NCBI GenBank assembly: GCA_005191415.1
Contig: SUPS01000009.1
Coordinates: 1-35,254, forward strand
DNA length: 35,254 nt
DNA from: Candidatus Helarchaeota ASGARD archaeon Hel_GB_A
GTDB taxonomy: Archaea > Asgardarchaeota > Lokiarchaeia > Helarchaeales > HEL-GB-A
Reading direction: 5' to 3'
In this document: positions 27,165-35,254 of the stretch, piece after piece
How positions within the stretch are numbered: position 1 is the first letter of the stretch
Layout of the letters: each line of letters begins with the position of its first letter
Notes under the pieces: model-generated
Databases searched by the model: none
What the model was told of the DNA's origin: nothing
Seen by the model: the letters and a program-made list of their open reading frames with translations, nothing else
Program-made: the position numbers and the translations under genes

Positions 27165-29570
27165 TTAACTTTTTAATTTTAATGTTATGTTAGCGCTATT
27201 CTCAAAGCGAATATTTATTACAAGTAAGTCATCCTCATTTCGTGCCATATCACATGGACTTTCGGAAATTAATTCAGTTTCTTGAAAAGATGAAGGCAAA
27301 TATAGATAAAGTTGCCCCTTGTTGCGGCCTGGCTTTTTTATTTCTAATGATACCTCATTAGTTTCTGGGTTGAATTCATACTTAGTTATCTCAATTGCAC
27401 CCTGAGAAAAGTGAAAAGTCGAAGCGATAAATTGAGGTTCTTGTTTTGTGGGACGAATTACAAGAAATTTCACTGAATGTCCTTTCAGTTCTTTAATTTT
27501 AGCATGATCCTTACGAATTTGGAAGTATTTTTTCTCCCAGAAATCGAAGATATGATAAGTAAGATTTGGATCGAGTTGAAATCGCTCGATTGAAATAAGA
27601 ATACTTTTCGTCTTCTTAGTCCAATTAAAGATTCCTACAAGATAAAAAGGGGTTGAAAAATGACTTGAGGTAATTTCGTACTTTAAATACATCGGAGGAG
27701 AATTTTCAAAAAGATCAAGAGGGATAGCTGGAGTTTTAGAGGGGGGTAATAAAAATTTGATATAATTTAAGTCTTGTGGAGCAAGTTCGGGAAGATTATC
27801 ACTTGAAATGAGCAGTCCTCCACATAACCCCATAAGGGTAACTTCGAATTCAATTTCGTGAGGCTTTAGATTGCTTCGGGTTCTACGCACGAGGAGGCAA
27901 TCAGGGTCGTTTATCCAAAATTTATTGTGCATAAAAGAGCGAAGTACCACAGATCTTAAGGCGTCTTCCATTGCTGGGACGCCTTCCAATCCTGCGAAGA
28001 AAAATTTATTAAGGAACCAATAAAGAAAAGGCTGACTAAATGCATAATAAGTGTCAACTCCAATTCGTATTCCATCCACTAGCCCGATAGAAGGTCCTAA
28101 TGGAGCACCGCACCCTAGAATAAAGACATCGTCACCTATGGCATCCCGAATGATTTCCAATCCCTTGCGATATGCTTGGATACGGGTCATAGATGGATCA
28201 TGAAAGACACCATCTACGGCTGCCGCAAAGATAAAATCGATTTTGATAAATTTGTATCCCCATTCTTCTGTAATTGTTTTAAAGAGGGTATGAAGCCATT
28301 CTTGCACTTCAGGATGGGTACAATCCAACCCATAAAATTTATTGAAAAGCCCCCATTCAGGATTAATTTCGACTTCCATAGGATTACCGTTTTTTTCCCG
28401 AATCACCCAATCAGGATGTTCTTGATATATCTTGGATGATTTCGATACAAGAAAAGGTGCAAGCCACAAACCGGGTTTAAAACCATCTGCAATAATTTCT
28501 TTGGCAAGCCATCCTAACCCATGAGGAAATCGATCATTAGTCTCTAACCAATCTCCAATTTTCACATTAAATCGTTTCTTCGGAAGATATCCATCATCCA
28601 GTTGAATATATTCTACAGGGATATCTTTATGATGGGTAAGGAATTCAGAATTCTGAAGTATCGCGTCCTCTGAAACTCGAGAATAATAGTAATACCACGA
28701 ACACCACCCAGTGGGAATGGGATCCCAAGTACGCGCTTTCATTTCAGCCCGTGTCAAATTCGCGTAATAATCGAGACTATCGAGTGCATCCATCCCATTC
28801 ATAATCAAAACAAGCTTTTCAGAGAAAACCTCGGTATTCGGTGGTAATTCAATCCCACCTACAAGGGATTGGGCGAAAATATATTTAAATTCATCCTTCT
28901 CATAATTCACATGGAGACCAATTTGGGTGAGATGGTTTTTCATAGAGATAAATCCGAGTGTAAGGAATTTCTGTGTCTTTAAATTCTTTATTACTGCAAA
29001 ATTATCGCTTAAAAATTGCCCTTTACGAAATTTTTCTTTCGTCGAATACATAACACGTTGTGGTAATTTCATCCAAGGGCGCTTCAGGCGTTTGTCTAAA
29101 GATATAACCTCCACGCGACTCCAGGATTGCCAATCTTGACGGAAAAGCCGCCAATCTTGAATTGACCCTAACTGAAAAATACCTTGATACTCTCTTGAAA
29201 CAATAAGGGGATAAAATGCTTTGATAAGATAGCCATTTTGCGAACTTTTGATTGAAGTTTGAAATATTATATGAGGAGTTTCTTCATAAAGAATTATTGA
29301 TAGCGTGAATAAAAGCCCATTCTTAAAGCGGAATTTAGCGATTAAGGATGTATATTTTCCCTTGTCATCAAGATTTGATTTAACTTCATATTGTTTTTCA
29401 CTCGCCTCTGGACTTGAAAGTTTAAGTTCCTTACCATCTTGCTTTATTAAGATAAATGATGCAAAAGCATTTATCATAAGTTTTGAACCAGTACTTTTAT
29501 CACAAATATCAAATAATCCCTTTTTTTCGTTATATGTGAGTTGAACCCATTGCGTCGATAATGTTGGCAT
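27165..29570 (-). CDS. GH36-family alpha-galactosidase (melibiase)-like protein
   Basis: PTGWCSWYYYYSRVSEDAI; VEYIQLDDGY; GFKPGLWLAPFLVSKSSKIYQEHPDWVI; YKFIKIDFIFAAA; GIRIGVDTYY. Confidence 0.85.
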   Translation of the reverse strand: MPTLSTQWVQLTYNEKKGLFDICDKSTGSKLMINAFASFILIKQDGKELKLSSPEASEKQYEVKSNLDDKGKYTSLIAKFRFKNGLLFTLSIILYEETPHIIFQTSIKSSQNGYLIKAFYPLIVSREYQGIFQLGSIQDWRLFRQDWQSWSRVEVISLDKRLKRPWMKLPQRVMYSTKEKFRKGQFLSDNFAVIKNLKTQKFLTLGFISMKNHLTQIGLHVNYEKDEFKYIFAQSLVGGIELPPNTEVFSEKLVLIMNGMDALDSLDYYANLTRAEMKARTWDPIPTGWCSWYYYYSRVSEDAILQNSEFLTHHKDIPVEYIQLDDGYLPKKRFNVKIGDWLETNDRFPHGLGWLAKEIIADGFKPGLWLAPFLVSKSSKIYQEHPDWVIREKNGNPMEVEINPEWGLFNKFYGLDCTHPEVQEWLHTLFKTITEEWGYKFIKIDFIFAAAVDGVFHDPSMTRIQAYRKGLEIIRDAIGDDVFILGCGAPLGPSIGLVDGIRIGVDTYYAFSQPFLYWFLNKFFFAGLEGVPAMEDALRSVVLRSFMHNKFWINDPDCLLVRRTRSNLKPHEIEFEVTLMGLCGGLLISSDNLPELAPQDLNYIKFLLPPSKTPAIPLDLFENSPPMYLKYEITSSHFSTPFYLVGIFNWTKKTKSILISIERFQLDPNLTYHIFDFWEKKYFQIRKDHAKIKELKGHSVKFLVIRPTKQEPQFIASTFHFSQGAIEITKYEFNPETNEVSLEIKKPGRNKGQLYLYLPSSFQETELISESPCDMARNEDDLLVINIRFENSANITLKLKS

Positions 29571-29649
29571 TCAAAAAACTCCTCACAATTCAATCGTTAC
29601 TTTTATAGGAGTATTTTATCGATTGATAATGTTTAAATGTTATCGCTTT

Positions 29650-29663
29650 TAGTTTATATATAC
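29650..29663 (+). promoter_or_regulatory. TATA-box-like element upstream of 29688
   Basis: agtttatatatacc about 25-38 nt before the ATG at 29688. Confidence 0.4.
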
Positions 29664-29687
29664 CACTTACGTAAGAAGGTTACTTAT

Positions 29688-30416
29688 ATGAGAAATAAAA
29701 AATTCTTCTTCTTTGTTCTAGCTGGCTTATTATCAGTGACTTTCGCCATACCTGTAGTAGCAGATGGCAGACCTTCTTTGGCATTAAACCCTGAAGACGT
29801 ACCAGGCTGGTGGCTTTATACCGAAGGTGAAATTCCTGGTTGGAATTTTACCTACTCTTCAGAAAATGTTAATTTAACCACGTGGTACTAAATTTGGATT
29901 AATAATCAAACATCTCACGGTTCTGATATAGGTGCTGCGTGGGCAGAAGTAAATGCTTGCATCGCTCTCGCTGGCGTAGATTTAGGCTTTGATATGTCTC
30001 ATTACTGTATAGGACCTATATGTATTGATCTTTGGGAAATGTTTTTCCAACCTCTCTTCGTAGCTACTAATGCAACGGAAAAAAGTATTCCAGGATGGGA
30101 TCATGCTTATGTTTGGCAAGAGAATAGTCTTTGGTTCGCAATTGGTGCTCGAGGCTCATTACTGGTCTTCATTGGTGGATGGGGTTCTGATACACCCCCG
30201 GATAACCCCTTCGCAGGAGGCTGGATGGTAAAGACCCCCAGTGATAAAAATGCAGATGAGGATGACGTTGAAGGACTATTGAAGGCGCAAGGAGCGAAGT
30301 TTGCAGGTGGAATTCCAGCTTTTGACTTTATTCCCATTGTAGTAAGCGTAATGATGCTTATGAGCATAATTTTTCTACTTCGAAAAAACCAGCTAAGTCT
30401 CATAAAGACTTATTAA
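29688..30416 (+). pseudogene. Exported, C-terminally anchored surface-type protein interrupted by a single in-frame TAA (29889-29891)
   Basis: Signal peptide MRNKKFFFFVLAGLLSVTFAIPVVADG; both halves in the same frame with no other stop; C-terminal GIPAFDFIPIVVSVMMLMSIIFLLRKN anchor. Confidence 0.65.
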
Positions 30417-30440
30417 AAAAATTCTTTTTTTTTCTTTATT
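30417..30440 (+). terminator. T-rich archaeal-type terminator tract
   Basis: aaaaaattctttttttttctttatt directly after the stop at 30416. Confidence 0.45.
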
Positions 30441-30739
30441 CTATTCTAAAAGATCAATATTTAAATTAGGAATAATTAAAAGAATATAACTTATTTTTAT
30501 CGGTAAAGAAGTATTTTTTGCCGATATATTTAATGAAATCCATTAGAATTATCATAATGGCATATTGTATTCGAATAATATCAAAATTTTATGTGATAAT
30601 TCTAAGAAGTATGAAATCATTTAAAATCTAAAAAAATTGGTTGTGATGTGTATAGATTTACTCATAGTCATTGGATTGATTGCTACTGATTTTGTGTTTT
30701 TGAAATTAATCTATGACTTATTAAAGAAATGGTAGGGCG

Positions 30740-31042
30740 CTAGGAATAGCGAAGGACAACGCCTGTTCCACCCTCAGGGTAGTTCCAGTCGATAGCGCCT
30801 GTTGGGCAGAGAATAACACAAGCCCCACACTCGAAACAGAGTTCTGGATAGGTATATTTTGCTTTTCCATCAATTATTTCGAAACATCCACCCGGACAAT
30901 GTTTAAAGCAAAGCCGACATCCACCACATTTATCTTCATTAACTTTAATATTATCACCCTTGGTGGGAATCATTTCCACGAGATCTTTCAATTTTTCTCG
31001 TAATTTTTCTCCTTCAAATTCCTCCGCTGGAAATTTTTTCAC
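30740..31042 (-). CDS. FixX-like ferredoxin (ETF-quinone oxidoreductase partner), 2x[4Fe-4S] pattern
   Basis: VNEDKCGGCRLCFKHCPGGCFEIIDGKAKYTYPELCFECGACVILCPTGAIDWNYPEGGTGVVLRYS matches FixX architecture; GTG at 31042 with SD-like ggtgag preferred over track start 31147. Confidence 0.8.
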   Translation of the reverse strand: MKKFPAEEFEGEKLREKLKDLVEMIPTKGDNIKVNEDKCGGCRLCFKHCPGGCFEIIDGKAKYTYPELCFECGACVILCPTGAIDWNYPEGGTGVVLRYS

Positions 31043-31071
31043 GTATCTCACCTTATTACAATTTTTGTAGT

Positions 31072-32430
31072 TTATCTCATTAAGGATGTGAATAATTGGA
31101 GGTACGGTCCCAATAGCATGCGCATAGGTTTGGAAAGTGCCATCCATTCTTGGGCGTATTTAATAGTCCGATTAATAGAGCTGCTACCGACTTCTTCATG
31201 GGAGGTACCATGTTCCATGAGGGAAGCGAGTCCTCGGGTGAATTGGTCGGCGAGGACGTTTATACCGCCAGATTCATGAGTGAGCCAATCTGCCATTTCT
31301 TTCCCCATTTTTAAGTTCTTTCCAACATCGCTTTCAATCCATTTTCGTTGGTATCGTTGGAAGAACTCGGCGGATGTATCGCCTTTTTCGAGGGCTTTGG
31401 TTGCTATTTCAGCCGCTATCTTACCTGCGGAGACCGCACCGCACCAACCAGCTCCATCAATCGGGCATACAAACCCCGCTGCATCACCAATTAACATTAT
31501 GTTATCGGCATACGATTTGAAGAGAGTACCATTCGGGCCGACAGGATTAGTTAAAGGAATAGAGTGAGCGATATAGCTTCGAGGTTTGCCACCTTTTAAT
31601 TTTGGTTTAACGATGGGATGATTTATTGAATTCCACATATACCACCAGATATTATGCTCAAGGCGAATAAGGTCGTTCATGATGATGCCAAGTCCAAGTG
31701 CTAGTGAGCCTCGGTCAGGGAAAATCCAAAAATAGCCCGCATTCCCTGCCATAGGTTGCGCGAAGTAAATTTCTAAAAGAACTCCAATATCGCCATCATC
31801 ATGTTCAATAGAGCTTCCGAATCGTTCATCAATAAGTTTTTCGTCAAGTTCCCAATCGATTTTACAGCATAGACAGTTTTCATGACTGCCCCACATTGGT
31901 CGGAGACCAGCCATTCGGCCAATAATAGAAAGTACGCCATCGGCTCCGATTACAATGTCAGCTTCATATTTTTCGCCTTTTTCATCAATTACTCCAATAA
32001 TTTTTCCATTTGCGTCGCGTACTACCCCCGTTACAAGGGTAGAAGTTTTTAATTCAGCTCCAGCGGCGACTGATTGTTCTGCCCACCATTTATCGAACAC
32101 ATTACGATAAACATTGAAGGGGTCAGAGATTTCTTTGCTAGGGTGGCTGAATCCTACCAGACTGTATCCACCTTTCTCCCAATCTTTACCTTCTGGGACA
32201 AAGTATAAGCGACCACCATCGACTCGTCGTTCGATGGGTGCATCGGCTGGAAAATCAGGATGTATTTTCCTGGCAATATTGCCCCAGATAGTGGACCCAC
32301 TTGTGTTTTTTTCGCCTGGATTTCGGGCGCGTTCCAGCATCAAGACCTTCAATCCGTTTTCGACAGCTATTTTGGAGAAGGCTGATCCTCCAGGACCAGC
32401 TCCAACTACAACACAATTGTATTTTGTCAT
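31072..32430 (-). CDS. FixC/geranylgeranyl reductase-family FAD-dependent oxidoreductase
   Basis: YNCVVVGAGPGGSAFSKIAVENGLKVLMLER; VIGADGVLSIIGRMAGL; NIMLIGDAAGFVCPIDGAGWCGAVSAGKIAAE; followed by a FixX-like gene. Confidence 0.85.
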   Translation of the reverse strand: MTKYNCVVVGAGPGGSAFSKIAVENGLKVLMLERARNPGEKNTSGSTIWGNIARKIHPDFPADAPIERRVDGGRLYFVPEGKDWEKGGYSLVGFSHPSKEISDPFNVYRNVFDKWWAEQSVAAGAELKTSTLVTGVVRDANGKIIGVIDEKGEKYEADIVIGADGVLSIIGRMAGLRPMWGSHENCLCCKIDWELDEKLIDERFGSSIEHDDGDIGVLLEIYFAQPMAGNAGYFWIFPDRGSLALGLGIIMNDLIRLEHNIWWYMWNSINHPIVKPKLKGGKPRSYIAHSIPLTNPVGPNGTLFKSYADNIMLIGDAAGFVCPIDGAGWCGAVSAGKIAAEIATKALEKGDTSAEFFQRYQRKWIESDVGKNLKMGKEMADWLTHESGGINVLADQFTRGLASLMEHGTSHEEVGSSSINRTIKYAQEWMALSKPMRMLLGPYLQLFTSLMR

Positions 32431-32528
32431 TCCATCACTTTAATGGTTAGTTCTGGATAGAATAAATTATAGGTATGTTATTTAACTTCTTATCTTAAAT
32501 AAATATCCTATTAAAGCAAAATCGTTTA

Positions 32529-33665
32529 ATGAGTAATATAGAATATGGAGACGTTAAATTGAATTTTAGATTCCGGACCTTTCAAGAGGGCGATGAAAAA
32601 GGAATAATCAAGACCTATATGGCAGCTTTTTGTAAAAGCCGAATTTGTGAACCAATGACACCAGAATTTTGGAATTGGAAATATGGACCTATTCGCCCAT
32701 ATTATGATCCAGAAGGCTATCAAATCTGTGAATATAAAAAGAAGATTGTTGGAACGATTCAATGTACTTTACGCACGATGAAATTTAATGGAGTGCAATA
32801 TAAAGTAGCGGGCATAGATGACGTATCAACATGTCCAATCTTGGAGAAGCGAGGGATCGCTGGGCAACTGATGCGGAATGCAATTTCATTTATGGAAAAA
32901 AGAGAAGTTGACTTAAGCGTATTAACTGCTGATCCCAAAGGGCATGCACAAAGATTATATGAACGACTTGGATATACTGAAAAAACGTACATCTCCTTTG
33001 GGGCGAAATTAATAAGCGTTTGGGGAACTATAAAGAATTTTACAATACTTACGCCTTTAGCAATCCCTATGCGATTGTATGGCACTTTTAAGGCAGAAAA
33101 AGCCATGTTGAAATATAAAGGTGATGCTAAAATTCGAATTCTGGGAAAAAATCAAGAGGATTTTCGACAGAAACTCAATAAAAATTACCATACATTTTAT
33201 TCTTTTGATGATTATAGTCCTGATTATTGGAAATGGTATCATATAAACAGACCACAATCACATCGGAGCATTGTAGTAGCTGCAAAAGAGGATGGTATTA
33301 TAAAAGCAGGCGGCGTCATAACAAAATCATATCTTTTAGTTGTAAATACTAAAAAATTCAATCCTGTATTTGTACTCACTGAATTTTTCGTAGAGAAAGA
33401 TTTCAGAAAGAAAGGGCTTGGAAGTTATTTACTCAACCAATTAGAACGGATCGCAAGAAAAGAAGGCGTTGGTATAATAATTACCTTGTTTCACGGACGA
33501 AACATGAAATTTCGCAAATTTCTGAAAAAAATGGGTTACTTGACGATGGATAAATCGGTAATGCAAATGATTAAACCAATTTCAGAACGAGCTAAAGCAT
33601 TATTTAAAAGAAATAAGGGAAAAAAATTTGTATGGAAAGTACCATTTGAACAGTTAGGGTATTAA
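32529..33665 (+). CDS. GNAT-type N-acetyltransferase, probably two GNAT domains
   Basis: VAGIDDVSTCPILEKRGIAGQLMRNAISFMEKREVDLSVLTADP...LYERLGY and FVLTEFFVEKDFRKKGLGSYLLNQLERIARKEGVGIIITL. Confidence 0.8.
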   Translation: MSNIEYGDVKLNFRFRTFQEGDEKGIIKTYMAAFCKSRICEPMTPEFWNWKYGPIRPYYDPEGYQICEYKKKIVGTIQCTLRTMKFNGVQYKVAGIDDVSTCPILEKRGIAGQLMRNAISFMEKREVDLSVLTADPKGHAQRLYERLGYTEKTYISFGAKLISVWGTIKNFTILTPLAIPMRLYGTFKAEKAMLKYKGDAKIRILGKNQEDFRQKLNKNYHTFYSFDDYSPDYWKWYHINRPQSHRSIVVAAKEDGIIKAGGVITKSYLLVVNTKKFNPVFVLTEFFVEKDFRKKGLGSYLLNQLERIARKEGVGIIITLFHGRNMKFRKFLKKMGYLTMDKSVMQMIKPISERAKALFKRNKGKKFVWKVPFEQLGY

Positions 33666-34504
33666 TTATTGCTTACTTGAGAAGTCTTTCTTAATCGGAT
33701 ATAATTATAAAAGCCATAGATGTAATATCCTAAAAGGCAGAAAATAAACGATAGTGGAAGAAAGTGGGCGGTAAATTTTGAAATAGAGCTACCCATAAAG
33801 CCTCTAGCGATAATGATAGTGATGATTAAAACTATGGCGAAGATGATGATAAGATATTTCCAAATACCTCGCCGTTTTTGAACATCTTTACTAAAACGGA
33901 GGAAGGTGGCTACATTTAAGAATCCGAGGATTATCATCATGAGAGTAATGCTGAGGGTGTTACTGAAGAAATTACTTATTGGAAGGAGAGCATTATAATA
34001 ATCAGGTAGGAAAATACTTAGTTCCATGAAATAATGGTGAGAAAGATAAAAACTAATCATAAAGGCAGCGGTCATGGGGGTAGTTATACCCGTGTATCCT
34101 TCGCCTACATTTGCGACATTGAACCACGCGAGCCGAGTAATACCAAAAAAGACGAGAGCAAATGCACCAATCATTACTGCTTCTTTAGGTAAAAGAAAAA
34201 CTGAAAATTCTCCATTAAGACTAGCGCACAATAATAACACTCCAGGCGCAACAACAAAGCTAATTGCATCGCTTAATGAATCAATTTCTTTTCCAATTTC
34301 ATTAGATTGATTTAATTTTCTTGCAACGATGCCATCAAATAGATCACATCCCATAGCTCCTGCCCACATCAAAGCAGCGAATGGAATCCACCAAGATTCA
34401 GGGTAAATCAATCCTAAAATCGCAATTACTATTACGGAAGTTCCAAACATGGTCCCCGTTAGAGTAACATAGTCTTTTAACATCAATTCTTTGAGCATGC
34501 TCAT
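33662..34504 (-). CDS. CDP-alcohol phosphatidyltransferase family protein (PssA/archaetidylserine synthase-like)
   Basis: CDLFDGIVARKLNQSNEIGKEIDSLSD fits DGxxAR-x8-GxxxDxxxD; multi-pass. Confidence 0.85.
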   Translation of the reverse strand: MSMLKELMLKDYVTLTGTMFGTSVIVIAILGLIYPESWWIPFAALMWAGAMGCDLFDGIVARKLNQSNEIGKEIDSLSDAISFVVAPGVLLLCASLNGEFSVFLLPKEAVMIGAFALVFFGITRLAWFNVANVGEGYTGITTPMTAAFMISFYLSHHYFMELSIFLPDYYNALLPISNFFSNTLSITLMMIILGFLNVATFLRFSKDVQKRRGIWKYLIIIFAIVLIITIIIARGFMGSSISKFTAHFLPLSFIFCLLGYYIYGFYNYIRLRKTSQVSNN

Positions 34505-34625
34505 ATTATCACCTGGAATTCGGTCCTTCTAATTATCCTTTCTCATAACCAAATGATTTTTCGTCCCTATTTTATATGTTTTCTATTAACTTTTTTAAGA
34601 TAGATCTACTAATCAGTTGTAAATT

Positions 34626-35254
34626 TTAGGAGGAATTCGATATTTCAGAGTAGAGATCTCTCAAGGTTTGAAACGTTACGCCATGTTTTATTTGAAATTT
34701 GATGAATTTTGACAGGAGAAAAATAAATTGGTCCCCTGAATTGAGCCATCGGTCAGGTCTAGTAAAAATAACTCGGAAATAATTAGGGTGGTTGAGAAAC
34801 AGGCTTCGAACATCAATCCCTTCCCATGGATGAAAATAAAGCACGGGAAGTTTATTCAAAAAGCACCCAATCTTAAAAAGAGATAGCCCTAAGGGAAAAC
34901 GAAAATATACATTAGGAAACATAAGCCAAAATTCCTTTAAACGAGATGACAAGCGCCAATGATTAATTTTGAACCATGCTAATGAAGAATCATACTTAAA
35001 ATTAAGTTTCACCAAGGCGTTAAATAGTTCTTGAGAAACTTTAAGATAAGGCGCACGAAATCCTAGAATAGGCGCACCCGTTATTTCTTCTAATAGCTGT
35101 TTAGCAGACTTAAGAAGTTTAACCTTTCGTGGATCTATCTTGTTAAACGATTCATGATAAAATCCATGGCATCCAACCTCATAATTAGCACTCAAATTCT
35201 GAATGACTTTAGGGAATCGTTCAGCAACCTCACCAGTAACAAAGAAAGTCGCGG
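34626..35254 (-). CDS. Polysaccharide deacetylase (NodB-homology) family protein, truncated at the window edge
   Basis: Frame is open to the window end: ATFFVTGEVAERFPKVIQNLSANYEVGCHGFYHESFNKIDP; ITGAPILGFRAPYLKVS; the track start at 35195 is an internal Leu codon. Confidence 0.82.
   Translation of the reverse strand, partial: ATFFVTGEVAERFPKVIQNLSANYEVGCHGFYHESFNKIDPRKVKLLKSAKQLLEEITGAPILGFRAPYLKVSQELFNALVKLNFKYDSSLAWFKINHWRLSSRLKEFWLMFPNVYFRFPLGLSLFKIGCFLNKLPVLYFHPWEGIDVRSLFLNHPNYFRVIFTRPDRWLNSGDQFIFLLSKFIKFQIKHGVTFQTLRDLYSEISNSS

Noticed and set aside
30107-30403. Minus-strand 98-aa ORF
   Set aside because: Antisense to the exported protein's second half; the plus-strand frame has a coherent signal/anchor architecture
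31043-31147. N-terminal extension of the FixX-like ORF (start 31147)
   Set aside because: Would overlap the FixC-like gene by about 76 nt; GTG at 31042 with ggtgag upstream fits FixX length better
1-35254. CRISPR array, rRNA or tRNA genes
   Set aside because: No regularly spaced repeats, rRNA-like tracts or clear cloverleaf sequences noticed; a tRNAscan/CRISPR-finder run would be decisive

Overview
This is a densely coded, AT-rich window that looks archaeal. The support is TATA-like boxes upstream of starts, frequent TTG/GTG starts, a CDP-alcohol phosphatidyltransferase and Asgard-style surface-protein architecture; the exact lineage cannot be fixed from the sequence alone. Left part, minus strand: a GlpA / GlpB-like / DUF1667 oxidoreductase operon, an Ldh2-family malate/lactate dehydrogenase, a GH2 glycosidase with a transmembrane hairpin inside its catalytic domain, a flavin reductase-like protein, and a split PEP-synthase-like pair (phospho-His domain plus ATP-grasp domain, no C-terminal barrel). 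Centre, plus strand: a divergent HesB/IscA-like protein, a DUF7064/CrtC-like protein, a TPR-membrane protein and two SCP2-like proteins, then a redox island. The island contains an FAD-linked oxidase, an HdrD/GlpC-like Fe-S protein, a BcrC-like subunit, two tandem BcrB-like subunits, a YkgJ-like protein, and BcrD-like plus BcrA-like ATPase activators. The gene order C-B-B'-D-A resembles an ATP-dependent class I benzoyl-CoA reductase with a duplicated B subunit and is the best candidate for an undescribed system here. Right part: a VapBC-like pair, an M28 peptidase with an embedded membrane domain, a third activator, a lone RHH protein, an unrecognised 391-aa protein, a GH36 alpha-galactosidase, an exported protein interrupted by an in-frame TAA, a FixC/FixX-like pair, a double-GNAT protein, a CDP-alcohol phosphatidyltransferase and a partial polysaccharide deacetylase. 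All family calls come from motifs read by eye; no database search was run.
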